A DNA stretch of 64,000 nucleotides, taken from assembly GCA_016194705.1 (NCBI GenBank), contig JACQAZ010000019.1, positions 1-64,000 on the forward strand, given 5' to 3'. Of this stretch, positions 15,688 to 24,330 are shown piece by piece. The notes under the pieces are model-generated. The model was not told where the DNA came from and did no database searches. It saw only the letters and a program-made list of their open reading frames with translations. This stretch comes from Elusimicrobiota bacterium (GTDB lineage: Bacteria; Elusimicrobiota; Elusimicrobia; UBA1565; UBA9628). Positions within the stretch are counted from its first letter, which is position 1. Each line of letters starts with the position of its first letter. Position numbers and translations under genes: made by a program.

Positions 15688-16107
15688 CTAGCCCGGCTTG
15701 GGCCTACCGGCCCCGGCGGCGATCGGCGGATGGTGGATGAACTGGATCGAGTTGCCCTCGGGATCGCTGGCGTAGAAGGAGCGCGCGCCGTCGCGATGCG
15801 TCTTTGGCTCGTTGGCGAGCTTGACGCCGCGGGCCTTGAGGTGCGCGGCCCAGGCGTCGACGTCCTCGGCGCGCTTGAGCATGATGCCGAAATGGTCGAG
15901 CGAGCCGCCTTTCGGCTGGATCTTCTCGCGGTGCAGGGCGAGATTGTCGCCGTCGCGGGTCAGGTAGACGTTGTCGCCGTCGGGCCGCCATTCGACGCGG
16001 TAGCCCAGCACTTTGGCGTAGAACGCCTCGGCCGCCTCGAGGTCGCAGACTTTCAGAGCGATGTGCCGTATGCCCAAAGTCGCGGGAGGCTCGCTTGTGT
16101 CGACCAT
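15688..16107 (-). CDS. VOC (glyoxalase/bleomycin-resistance) family protein
   Basis: The 139-residue protein has the paired beta-alpha-beta-beta-beta modules of this superfamily: IRHIALKVCDLEAAEAFYAK at the start and LDHFGIMLKRAEDVDAWAA in the middle. GARSFYASDPEGNSIQFIHH supplies metal-binding His/Glu positions. It could be a lyase, a dioxygenase or a binding protein. TGATACAAT, an extended -10, ends 7 nt before the ATG. It is divergent from the SIS gene with 27 bp between start codons. Confidence 0.83.
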   Translation of the reverse strand: MVDTSEPPATLGIRHIALKVCDLEAAEAFYAKVLGYRVEWRPDGDNVYLTRDGDNLALHREKIQPKGGSLDHFGIMLKRAEDVDAWAAHLKARGVKLANEPKTHRDGARSFYASDPEGNSIQFIHHPPIAAGAGRPKPG

Positions 16108-16134
16108 GCGCTAAATTGTATCACATGGGCGCCC

Positions 16135-17055
16135 ATGGCCTCCCGCTACGAGAAGAACATCGCGCTCCAGCCGGGCCTCATCCGCGCCATACTCGCCAGC
16201 CCGCGCCCGGCTTGGATGGACGAGCTCAAACCCCGCCCGGTCTATTTCGTCGGCGTGGGCACCAGCTTCCACCTCGCTCAGATCGCGAAGATGCTCTGGC
16301 GGCGCCACGTTTCGTTGAAGGCGCATGCCGCGCACAGCTTCGATTTCGCGCGCATCCCTCAGCCGGCGGGCAAGGGCGACGTCGTCGTGCTCCTCTCGCA
16401 TCGCGGGACCAAGTCGTACACCGTCGAGTCGGCCAATGCGGCCCACAAGGCCGGAGCGACGACGGTCGGGATCACGAGCGTCGGGAGCCCTTGGAAGGAC
16501 TCGCTCGATCACAAGATCGAGGCCTGCGAGGCCGAGGACACCGGGGCCTTTACGAAGTCGATGACCTCGACCTTGGCTTGGATCGCGCGCTGGATCGACG
16601 CGCCGAATCTGACGAAGGAGCTGCTGTCCGCGTGCGGGAACCTCGAGGCCGGCCCCTCCTTCCCGATGCTTGGTCCCGACGCCGACGTGGTCCTGCTCGG
16701 CGACCTCGAGCGCGAGTGGATCGCCCGCGAGATCTCGCTCAAGCTCCAGGAGGCCGCCTACCTGCGCGCGCGGCCCTTCGGCCTCGAGGAGTTCCTGCAC
16801 GGCCCGCGCATCTCGGTCGACGCGAAGAGCTCCGTTCTGGCTTTCGTCTCCGAGGAGCCGCGCTGGCAGACCGTGCGCGAGTATCTCAAGGCCGTCGAGG
16901 TCCCGCTGCTGGAGATCAAGGGCGGTTGGCTCGAGCAGCTCTTTTGGGGCCAGCGCTTCACGGCCGAGGCCTGCCGCCAGTTGGGCCTGGACCCCGACAC
17001 CTTGCGCACTCAGGACCCTCGGTACAAGAAGGCGCGCGAGGCGCTCTCGCTCTAA
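16135..17055 (+). CDS. SIS-domain sugar isomerase-like protein (GlmS isomerase-type)
   Basis: From ATG 16135 the protein has 306 residues. Two SIS domains are visible: VYFVGVGTSFHLAQIAKMLW with VLLSHRGTKSYTVESANAAHKAG in the first, and VVLLGDLEREWIAREISLKL with FGLEEFLHGPRISV in the second. This matches the isomerase half of GlmS and related aminosugar-phosphate isomerases/deglycases, without the glutaminase half. The likely substrate is a phosphorylated amino sugar. The track start at 15634 lies inside the VOC gene and is rejected. Confidence 0.8.
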   Translation: MASRYEKNIALQPGLIRAILASPRPAWMDELKPRPVYFVGVGTSFHLAQIAKMLWRRHVSLKAHAAHSFDFARIPQPAGKGDVVVLLSHRGTKSYTVESANAAHKAGATTVGITSVGSPWKDSLDHKIEACEAEDTGAFTKSMTSTLAWIARWIDAPNLTKELLSACGNLEAGPSFPMLGPDADVVLLGDLEREWIAREISLKLQEAAYLRARPFGLEEFLHGPRISVDAKSSVLAFVSEEPRWQTVREYLKAVEVPLLEIKGGWLEQLFWGQRFTAEACRQLGLDPDTLRTQDPRYKKAREALSL

Positions 17056-17164
17056 ATAGGTCCTCTCTGCTACTAAAGTCCCGGGAACTCGTGGGCCTTA
17101 TGAGACCCTTGAGTCGGGCCTTTGGGTCCTAGGACGTTCCCGCTTTCCATATTAAAATACAGGC

Positions 17165-18172
17165 ATGAAAAACCTTTTCGCCCTGCTCTGTGCGGTGTTC
17201 TGCGCCGCTGCCTCCGCTTCGTCCGCCGAACTCGTCGGGACGCGCTTCGAGACCGGCGCCGCGTCCCCGAAGGCCCTGCTCGAGCAGTTTCGCGCCGCGG
17301 CGTCCAACATGCGGTCCGTGCCCCACTCGTTTTCTTTCGCCGACGCCCTGCCGCCGGCGCCGCCGGACCAGCCGCAGCAGCCGCCGGCCGCCGACACCGG
17401 CTACATCGACAATTTCCGCGCCATCGAGGCGAATCTTCTGGCCTGGGACCAGGCTTATCAGCAGGCGCCCGGAGGCTCCGAGGAGGAGGCCGAGGCCAAG
17501 CGTCAGCGGCAGCTGACCTTCGACAGCGCCCAGCCGCTGATCGACGACGCGAGCGCGCTCGAGGCCTATTCCGTCGAGTCCATCGAGGACCTCGCGAAGG
17601 ACTGCTCTCAAAAGTACCAGGCGGCGCAGGGCGGCAGCCTCGTCGAGAGCTTTTACAAAGAGTTCATCCCCGTGGGCTGGAAGGCTTTCGCGGGCCGCTC
17701 CAAGTCCGATCTGACGGCCCTTGGCCATTGGCGGTGGATCACAGATGCCGCCGAGCGCTACGAGCAGCGCTACCAGGCCGCGCCCGGGGGCTCGCCCGAG
17801 GAAGCCGCCGCCAAAGAGCTCAGGGAGTTCGCGTGGGAGTTGGCGCCGCAGGTCCTCGAGAGGCAGCTCGCCGCGGTGACCGGCAGCTTCCGCGGGATCG
17901 AGGCCATGGCCTCCGAGTTCGAAGCGGGCTATCAGGCGGCCGCCGGCGGCTCGGCGCGCGAGGGATTCTACAATCGGGCCAGAAGCGTCGCGTATGACGC
18001 GGCCGTCCGCGAGGCCGGCGCGACGATCTCCGGAGATCCCCGGCCCGAGGTGCTCGCGCCTCTCGAGCAGGAATACAACGCGAAGTACCAGAGCGCTTCG
18101 GGAGGCTCGCCGTCGGAAGCCTATTTCAAGAAGGTCAGAGACCTCGCGCGGCAGTACCTCGGGCAGCAGTAG
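17165..18172 (+). CDS. Secreted protein with five degenerate YQxAxGGS repeats
   Basis: The 335-residue protein has a signal peptide (LFALLCAVFCAAASASSA). Five units each carry a YQ-(A/S/Q)-A-x-GGS signature followed by a helix: YQQAPGGSEEE, YQAAQGGSLVE, YQAAPGGSPEE, YQAAAGGSARE and YQSASGGSPSE. The spacing is about 50-75 residues, with helical text between. I recognise no family. TAAAAT is 6 nt before the ATG. The stop codon abuts the stop of the convergent adenylate cyclase gene with no base between them. Confidence 0.72.
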   Translation: MKNLFALLCAVFCAAASASSAELVGTRFETGAASPKALLEQFRAAASNMRSVPHSFSFADALPPAPPDQPQQPPAADTGYIDNFRAIEANLLAWDQAYQQAPGGSEEEAEAKRQRQLTFDSAQPLIDDASALEAYSVESIEDLAKDCSQKYQAAQGGSLVESFYKEFIPVGWKAFAGRSKSDLTALGHWRWITDAAERYEQRYQAAPGGSPEEAAAKELREFAWELAPQVLERQLAAVTGSFRGIEAMASEFEAGYQAAAGGSAREGFYNRARSVAYDAAVREAGATISGDPRPEVLAPLEQEYNAKYQSASGGSPSEAYFKKVRDLARQYLGQQ

Positions 18173-19828
18173 CTATTTGCTGCGCAGGTCGTGCGTGCCG
18201 TCCCAGCCGCTGGGCGGCGGATCTTTTCTCGCCCCGGCGATCCGGCCGAGGTAGAGCGCGCAGGCGCCGTCTCCGGGGACCAGGCGCGCGGCCTCGGAAA
18301 ACAGCTTCTCGGCCTCGTCCCAGCCGCGCGCGGCGTATGACGAGAGCGCCCGCTCGAAGAGGTCCCTGGAGCTGAGAAGGCCGGCTGCGACCTCCCCCTT
18401 CCTCCCGAGCAGTTCGTAGACGGTGACCGGGATCGTCTTGCCGACGACGCGGATGCGGTCGAGCTTGCGGCACTCGAAGGCGTCGCCGGCCAGCGCCCGC
18501 GTCGTTTCGCCGAGCATGATCCGGCTGCCGTAGTTCTTGTTGGCGCCCTCGAGGCGAGAGGCGAGGTTCACCACGTCGCCCATGATCGTGTAGTTGAAGC
18601 GCCGGTTCGAGCCCATGTTTCCAGCGATCACGTCCCCGGAGTTGAGGCCCACGCGGAAGGTGACGTCGGGCTTGCCCTCCCGCTTCCACTTATCGCGCAG
18701 CGGCTCGATGGCCTTCATCTGCTTCAGAGCGGCCTCGCAGGCGAGCTTGGCGTGGTCGGCCTGCTCGACGGGCGCTCCCCAGAAGGCCATCACCGCGTCG
18801 CCTTCGTACTTGTCGACGGTGCCGCCCGTCTCTTCGATGATGTCCGACATTGCCGTCAAGTATTCATTGAGCAGGCCGACGACCTCCTCTGGCTTGAGCT
18901 TCTCCGCGATCGTCGTCGATCCCGCGATATCCGAGAAGTAGGCGGTCACCGGCATGCGGCTGCCCCCGAGCTTGAGATCGCTCTCGCTGCCGAGCACCTG
19001 GCCGACCAGTTTGACCGGCAGGTAATGGCTGAGGGTGTCGATCATCCGATTGATCGCCGCCGCGAGCTGGCCGATCTCGTCGCGGCTCTCGACGGCGGCG
19101 CGCATCTCGAGCCGACCCGAGGTGATGAGCTTGACTTTGTCCCGCATCTCGACGATGGGGCGCGTGAGGAGGCGGGCGAAGGCCGTCGACGCGAACAGGG
19201 AGACAAGCACGAACAGCGCGCAAAGGCCCCCCGCGAGCCGCTGGAACCTGCGGCGCAGGCGCATGACCTCGGAGGCATCCATGTCGACGCCGATGAGGCC
19301 GACGGGCGCGCCGTCCTTGCGAAAGACGGGGGCGTATCCCGAGAGGCCGGCGCCGAACTCATCCTGGACGATGTCCGCGTCGGCGCTGGGCCGCGAGAAG
19401 CCCTCGTCCATGGCCGGCGCGCGGGAGAGGTCGTAGTCTTGGCCGACGGCCGTCGGGTTCTGTGTGCTCGGGTCCACGACGAACTGCGCCCTCCCGGGGG
19501 TTTGAGACCGGCGCATGACGTAGACGGCCCGCAGCTTGTTGGCGTCCCGGACCTCCATGAGGCGCCGCGCCACCGCCTGCCAGGCGGGACCCTTGCGGTC
19601 GGCCGGCTGGCGCACGCGCTCGACGAGGTCTCCCTCGATGAGGAGCGAGGCCGTGGTCGCGGTGTGCCGCAGTCCCCTCCTCAGGGCGTGGTGCAGGGAC
19701 TTCGCGGCCGCGTCGTAGAGAGCGAAGGAGATGGCCGCCGCGAGCGAGAGAGTCAGCAGGAGGGTCAGGAAGAAGATCTTTTTCCTGATGACGAGGTTCC
19801 GGAGATAGTCCTTGAGCTGCTGGAGCAT
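18173..19828 (-). CDS. Membrane adenylate/guanylate cyclase with periplasmic sensor and HAMP
   Basis: The 551-residue protein has an N-terminal membrane helix (FFLTLLLTLSLAAAISFAL), a periplasmic region of about 150 residues (GYAPVFRKDGAPVGLIGVDM, dCache-like), a second helix, and a HAMP segment (FARLLTRPIVEMRDKVKLIT). A class III cyclase follows. Catalytic positions are conserved: metal-binding Asp in YFSDIAGST and GDAVMAFWG, the substrate-specifying Lys in DKYEGDAV, and Asn/Arg in VVNLASRLEG. The C-terminus has a TPR-like helix pair. It starts 14 nt after the TraB-like gene and is probably in its operon. Confidence 0.87.
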   Translation of the reverse strand: MLQQLKDYLRNLVIRKKIFFLTLLLTLSLAAAISFALYDAAAKSLHHALRRGLRHTATTASLLIEGDLVERVRQPADRKGPAWQAVARRLMEVRDANKLRAVYVMRRSQTPGRAQFVVDPSTQNPTAVGQDYDLSRAPAMDEGFSRPSADADIVQDEFGAGLSGYAPVFRKDGAPVGLIGVDMDASEVMRLRRRFQRLAGGLCALFVLVSLFASTAFARLLTRPIVEMRDKVKLITSGRLEMRAAVESRDEIGQLAAAINRMIDTLSHYLPVKLVGQVLGSESDLKLGGSRMPVTAYFSDIAGSTTIAEKLKPEEVVGLLNEYLTAMSDIIEETGGTVDKYEGDAVMAFWGAPVEQADHAKLACEAALKQMKAIEPLRDKWKREGKPDVTFRVGLNSGDVIAGNMGSNRRFNYTIMGDVVNLASRLEGANKNYGSRIMLGETTRALAGDAFECRKLDRIRVVGKTIPVTVYELLGRKGEVAAGLLSSRDLFERALSSYAARGWDEAEKLFSEAARLVPGDGACALYLGRIAGARKDPPPSGWDGTHDLRSK

Positions 19829-19842
19829 CTCCGGGGATGCTA

Positions 19843-21489
19843 CTATTTTGGCTTGAGGGCCTCCAGGGGCACCTCGACGAAGCCGTGCTTTTCGACGAGC
19901 TCCTTGGCGATGCCGGGATTGTGGGCCATCCCGACGATGTTGAGCATGCTCTCGATCCGCGGGTCCTCGTCGAGGGCCTTGCGGATGTTGGCCGCCATCG
20001 TCTTGTTGCGGGCGCGCAGAAGGCCGATGGTCACCGGGAAGACGTATGGGAACCAGCGGGCGTGCTCGTAGCGCTTGCGCAGGAATTCACCGAGGTGCCA
20101 CTGCGCGAAATAGATCGTGGACACGGCGACCAACGCCCACACGGCCGGCGACATCTCCTTCGCGAACGCAAGAACGACGCCGAAGAGCGCTCCCAGGACC
20201 GAGGTGACGACCCAGTCGAGGCTCTCCAATTGCTCGGTCCAGTCCGGACGATGACCCTCCTCGAGCCAGTGGATCTTCTTCTGGGCGGCCGAAGCTCGGG
20301 CTTTCGGTGCTCCGCCTTTGCGGTCGAACAGGTCCCTGATCTCCCGCAGCGAGATCGTCTCGTACCCATTGATCGAGATCATGCCGTCCAGCTCTTCAGC
20401 CGGCTTGTCCTTGACGAGGTCCCAGAGAGCCTGTCTTTCCTTCGAGTCCGGGGCATTGATGATGCGGATGACGTTCTCCTTAAAGTTCTGAGCAGTGATC
20501 CTGCCGGCGGCGTCATCGATCGAGCTCGACTTGCTGCGGCCGGAAAACTTCCCAACCCACTCCCTGAATTTGCCGCCGAGAGAGTCAAGATGGAGCATCT
20601 GCAGAAGACGGCCGCCGAGCGTCAGCGTCGGATCGTTGCTTTCCAGCCCCTGGTGGTCGAAATGCTCGATGACCTCGCGGCCCAACGCGGAAGCCGACTC
20701 GCCCTTGACGTGGACCTCTCCGAGCACGACGACCAGGCGGTCCCGCTCGGGCGAGCGCACGTCCTTGAAAAGAGAGACCTTGTAGTCCTTCGTTTTGGCT
20801 GCGGCCTTCAGCAAAGACAACCGCGCCGGCTCCGAGAGGGGCAGGCGGCCGTATCCGTTTTCGACGGACTGGCCCTCGACGCCTTGATCCTCGATGACGC
20901 TCGGAGTCGGCCGAAGCCGGTCCGCCCAAGCTTCCGCCTTGGCCTTGGTGGCCTCATCGCGTGCTTCGATGCGCAGACCGAGTTCGTCGCGGATCTTGGC
21001 GAGCTCTCCGTTGGTCGGCGGCTCGAAGGGGGTGTCCAGCCAATGATCGGCGACCTCTTCCTTGGAGAAGTCCAAGAGCTCGGGAGGGATGTTCCCCTCG
21101 CGGTACTGCCTGACCAGAATATCGACGGCGACGCGCGCGGCTTCGGTCGTTTCCTGCGTCGCCTTGAGCAGGAACCTCGCGATGGCGGCACGGTCGGGCT
21201 CCGGCATGGAGAGCAGCCGGTCGAGCTCCATGAAGTCCTTGGTCGCGACCTGGTGGCCGGTCATTGGGAACAGCTTCCTGGCGTTTTCTGCCTGGCTGAA
21301 GTCGAGGCCTGCCAAAGTCGTCAGCGCCGGGTTGCCCAACTGGCCGAGAGTCGGCGCTCCCACCAAGCGGATGCTCGTCGCGAGCAGCTGCAAGGGGGTG
21401 CGCGGCCCCTCTAAGGTGCCGGCCCGGGCGTGCAGCGGCAGGCTCAGGATGGCGATTAGGCTGAGGACGGCGGCGATTTTGTTCTTCAT
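19843..21489 (-). CDS. TraB/PrgY-like membrane protein
   Basis: The 548-residue protein has a signal peptide and two motifs of the TraB/Tiki fold: RLVVVLGEVHVKGESASALG near residue 260 and MLNIVGMAHNPGIAKELVE near the C-terminus. Two hydrophobic segments (VVTSVLGALFGVVLAFA and AVWALVAVSTIYFAQW) lie between them around residues 420-460. Members of this fold include pheromone-shutdown proteins and putative metalloproteases. TATCCT lies 6 nt before the ATG, so a leaderless transcript is likely. The N-terminal 230 residues are unrecognised. The function is unknown. Confidence 0.6.
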   Translation of the reverse strand: MKNKIAAVLSLIAILSLPLHARAGTLEGPRTPLQLLATSIRLVGAPTLGQLGNPALTTLAGLDFSQAENARKLFPMTGHQVATKDFMELDRLLSMPEPDRAAIARFLLKATQETTEAARVAVDILVRQYREGNIPPELLDFSKEEVADHWLDTPFEPPTNGELAKIRDELGLRIEARDEATKAKAEAWADRLRPTPSVIEDQGVEGQSVENGYGRLPLSEPARLSLLKAAAKTKDYKVSLFKDVRSPERDRLVVVLGEVHVKGESASALGREVIEHFDHQGLESNDPTLTLGGRLLQMLHLDSLGGKFREWVGKFSGRSKSSSIDDAAGRITAQNFKENVIRIINAPDSKERQALWDLVKDKPAEELDGMISINGYETISLREIRDLFDRKGGAPKARASAAQKKIHWLEEGHRPDWTEQLESLDWVVTSVLGALFGVVLAFAKEMSPAVWALVAVSTIYFAQWHLGEFLRKRYEHARWFPYVFPVTIGLLRARNKTMAANIRKALDEDPRIESMLNIVGMAHNPGIAKELVEKHGFVEVPLEALKPK

Positions 21490-21570
21490 GCCTTCAGGAT
21501 AACAGGCATGGCCCTATAGTTCATGGCGCCTTCGGGCAGGCGGACGACGGCGTTGGTCCGTGTCGCGGGA

Positions 21571-21620
21571 TGAAAAAAAGCCGGCCCCTATTATCAAAGA
21601 ATGATAATAGGGGCCGGGCT
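21571..21620 (-). terminator. Strong intrinsic terminator of the NxSPV-repeat gene
   Basis: A 16-bp perfect stem (CCGGCCCCTATTATCA and its complement, loop of 5) lies just after the stop codon at 21623. On the minus strand it is followed by a run of seven T. Confidence 0.9.
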
Positions 21621-21622
21621 CT

Positions 21623-22276
21623 TTAGGGCTGCTTGAGGAAGAGGAAGAAGCTCTGCAGGAAGTCGGAGAGGTCCATGTTCGTCAGCGTGACGCCCACGGG
21701 CGAGAAGTTCATGGCGCCCGTCATCTTTCCCGTGGGCGCGTCGAGCTTGAGCTCGATCGGGCTGTGGTTGGCGTAGCCCTTGGCCGTGCCGTTGGCGAGG
21801 CTGAAGTCCAAATGCAACGGGCTGTGGTTGGCGTAGCCGTCGAGCGTCCCCTTTTGCCAGTCGATCTCGTACTTCACGGGGCTCTGGTTCGCTCCTCCCT
21901 CGACCGAGTATTTCTCGGGGCTGTAGACGAACGACAAGTCGACCGGGCTCTGGTTGGCGCCGCCCGTGATCTTCGCCTTGTCGTGGTCGATCTTGATGTC
22001 GACGCCGCTCAGGTTGATCGCGCCCTTGATGGTCCACTCGACGCGGTCGAAGGTCAGGTCCACGGGAGTGTGGTTCATGCCGCCCGTCATGGTCGCCACG
22101 CGCGGCCGATGGGGCGCGACGCGGGGCGCGACGATCTCCGCTCTCTTGAAGACCGGCAGAGCGGGCAGGCGCATCGAATCGGCGGAAGCCGCGGCGGACT
22201 CCAGAGTGGCGTTTGCGGCGGCGCAACAGGACGGAGCCGAGACGGCGAGAATGACGGCGAGCAGGCGATGAGTCAT
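21623..22276 (-). CDS. Exported protein of seven 20-22-residue NxSPV repeats
   Basis: From ATG 22276 the protein has 217 residues with a signal peptide (LLAVILAVSAPSCCAAA). From about residue 70 it consists of seven tandem units that open with G-x-x-N-x-S-P-(V/L/I): GGMNHTPVDL, GAINLSGVDI, GGANQSPVDL, GGANQSPVKY, GYANHSPLHL, GYANHSPIEL and GAMNFSPVGV. Each ends in alternating hydrophobic residues, which suggests a beta-solenoid or beta-barrel-like stack. GGAGGT is a good ribosome-binding site, TATAAT lies 28 nt upstream, and a strong terminator follows. I recognise no family; it is unlike the PATR repeats of the autotransporter. Confidence 0.72.
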   Translation of the reverse strand: MTHRLLAVILAVSAPSCCAAANATLESAAASADSMRLPALPVFKRAEIVAPRVAPHRPRVATMTGGMNHTPVDLTFDRVEWTIKGAINLSGVDIKIDHDKAKITGGANQSPVDLSFVYSPEKYSVEGGANQSPVKYEIDWQKGTLDGYANHSPLHLDFSLANGTAKGYANHSPIELKLDAPTGKMTGAMNFSPVGVTLTNMDLSDFLQSFFLFLKQP

Positions 22277-22304
22277 TGGCGATGACCTCCAAACGGCGAA
22301 ATTT

Positions 22305-22328
22305 ATTATATCACGAAATTGGTATAAT
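22305..22328. promoter_or_regulatory. Divergent TATAAT promoters (repeat protein / ispG)
   Basis: Minus-strand TATAAT occupies 22305-22310 and serves the repeat-protein gene. Plus-strand TGGTATAAT, with the box at 22323-22328, is an extended -10 lying 10 nt before the ispG ATG. Confidence 0.6.
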
Positions 22329-22338
22329 TGGAGCACTC

Positions 22339-24330
22339 ATGCCCGAGACTTTGGCCGATCTCAAGTACTGCGAGGACCTTTTCTCCTATCGCCGCCGCAA
22401 GACCCGCGAGGTCATGGTCGGCTGCGTCGGCGTGGGCGGCGAGAACCCGATCCGCGTGCAGTCGATGACCACGACCGACACGCTCAAGGTGCCGGACACC
22501 ATCCTGCAGTCGATCAAGATGATCGAGGCCGGCTGCGAGATCGTGCGCATCACCGCGCCGACTATCGAGGATGCCAGGGCTTTGGGCAAGATCCGCAAGG
22601 GGCTCGACGACAAGGGATTCTCGAATATCCCCTTGGTGGCCGACATCCATTTCTCCCCGAACGCCGCGCTGGAAGCGGCCGAGTTCGTCGAGAAGGTCCG
22701 CATCAACCCCGGTAATTTCGTCGACACCAAGCGCTTCGCCGTCGTCGAGTACACCGACGCCGAATACCAAGCGGAACTCGAGCGCATCGAGACCCGCTTC
22801 ACGCCTCTCGTCGAGAAGCTCAAGCGTCTCAAGCGCGCGGTGCGCATCGGCACCAACCACGGCTCGCTCTCCGACCGCATCATGAACCGCTACGGCGACT
22901 CGCCGCTGGGCATGGTCGAGTCCTCGCTCGAGTTCGTGCGCATCTGCGAAAAGCAGTCTTTCCACGACATCATCATCTCGATGAAGTCGTCTAACCCGAA
23001 GGTCATGATCGAGGCCTACCGCCTTTTGGCGGCGCGCATGGCGGAGCTCGGCATGGAGTATCCCTTCCACCTCGGAGTGACGGAGGCCGGCGGCGGCGAG
23101 GACGGGCGCATCAAGAGCGCCATCGGCATCGGCTCGCTGCTGGCCGACGGCATCGGCGACACGATCCGGGTCTCGCTGACCGAGGACCCCGAGTACGAGG
23201 TCCCGGTCTGTTACCAGCTCGCCGCGCCTTTCCAGAAGAGGGCGAAGCAGAAGCCCAAGACCGGGAATTCGGGGTTCTCGCATTGTCCTGATCCTTTCTC
23301 GTATGCGCGGCGAAAGACCCGCGCCTTCCGCGCCGGGCCCTTCATGCTCGGCGGCAGCCAGCTCGTGCGCGTGGCCACGCCCGTGTCCTCCTCGATGACC
23401 GCCGAGAAAATCCTCGCGGTGCTCGAGGAGCAGCTCGCCAAGGCCAAGGGCGCCGACCCTGAGATCATCGAGTGGGTGATCTCGGACGCCGAGGATCTCG
23501 AACGGCTCAGGTCCGTGCGCAAGGCCCTCTCCGGAGAGACCTCGCGCCTGGCCTTCCTCGGGCGCTTTGTCACCAATTCGTACGAGCTCGTCCTCGACGG
23601 TGCCGGCTGCGTCGACCTGCTTTGCTGGGCGACCCCGGGACGGTGGGGGCCGCCGCTTCTCCATAAGATGCGCGACAAGGAAGTCCGCTGGCTCATCGAG
23701 ACCTCGAAAGCCGACGAGGCCGCGCGCCTGGATGACCTGGCTCGCGAGAACGGCGTCATGTCCCTGCTGAGCCTCAGGGGCGCCGACATCACGGGGCTGA
23801 TCCACGGCTACCGCGAGTTGGCCGCCAAGGCCTCCAATTCCCCGATCCACATCCGTGTGCCCGGCGTGAAGGATGCTCAGCAGCAGGTCCTTGACGCCTC
23901 CGTGCTCATCGGCAGCCTGCTCTGCGACGGCGTCGGCGACTCGGTGCAGATCGAGGCCGATCTCGAGCTGCCTCGGGCCCTCGAGCTGGTCTACAACGTC
24001 CTGCAGGGCGCGGGCGTGCGCGTGGTCAAGACCGAGTTCGTGTCCTGCCCCTCCTGCGGGCGCACCCTCTTCGACCTGCAGAGCACGACCGAGCGCATCA
24101 AGGCCAAGACCGGGCACCTCAGGGGCGTCAAGATCGCCATCATGGGCTGCATCGTCAACGGGCCCGGCGAGATGGCCGACGCCGACTTCGGGTACGTCGG
24201 CGGCGCTCCCGGCAAGATCAACCTCTATGTCGGCAAGGAGTGCGTGCAGAAGGGAATCGACGGCGCGATCGCCGACGAGGCTCTGGTCGACCTCATTAAG
24301 AGCAATGAGAAGTGGGTTGAGCCGGCGTAA
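22339..24330 (+). CDS. ispG: 4-hydroxy-3-methylbut-2-enyl diphosphate synthase, long form
   Basis: IspG makes HMBPP in the MEP isoprenoid pathway. The N-terminal TIM barrel has NPIRVQSMTTTDT, RINPGNF and RIGTNHGSLSDRI. The C-terminal [4Fe-4S] domain has CPSCGRTLFDL and MGCIVNGPGEMADADFGYVG. At 663 residues it is the long type found in Chlamydiae, plants and several other phyla, with an extra domain (about residues 300-560) between them. That insert repeats the start of the first barrel (FSYARRKTRAF compared with FSYRRRKTREV) and its end (IGSLLCDGVGD compared with IGSLLADGIGD), so it looks like a degenerate second barrel. The next gene overlaps the end by 26 nt. Confidence 0.95.
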   Translation: MPETLADLKYCEDLFSYRRRKTREVMVGCVGVGGENPIRVQSMTTTDTLKVPDTILQSIKMIEAGCEIVRITAPTIEDARALGKIRKGLDDKGFSNIPLVADIHFSPNAALEAAEFVEKVRINPGNFVDTKRFAVVEYTDAEYQAELERIETRFTPLVEKLKRLKRAVRIGTNHGSLSDRIMNRYGDSPLGMVESSLEFVRICEKQSFHDIIISMKSSNPKVMIEAYRLLAARMAELGMEYPFHLGVTEAGGGEDGRIKSAIGIGSLLADGIGDTIRVSLTEDPEYEVPVCYQLAAPFQKRAKQKPKTGNSGFSHCPDPFSYARRKTRAFRAGPFMLGGSQLVRVATPVSSSMTAEKILAVLEEQLAKAKGADPEIIEWVISDAEDLERLRSVRKALSGETSRLAFLGRFVTNSYELVLDGAGCVDLLCWATPGRWGPPLLHKMRDKEVRWLIETSKADEAARLDDLARENGVMSLLSLRGADITGLIHGYRELAAKASNSPIHIRVPGVKDAQQQVLDASVLIGSLLCDGVGDSVQIEADLELPRALELVYNVLQGAGVRVVKTEFVSCPSCGRTLFDLQSTTERIKAKTGHLRGVKIAIMGCIVNGPGEMADADFGYVGGAPGKINLYVGKECVQKGIDGAIADEALVDLIKSNEKWVEPA

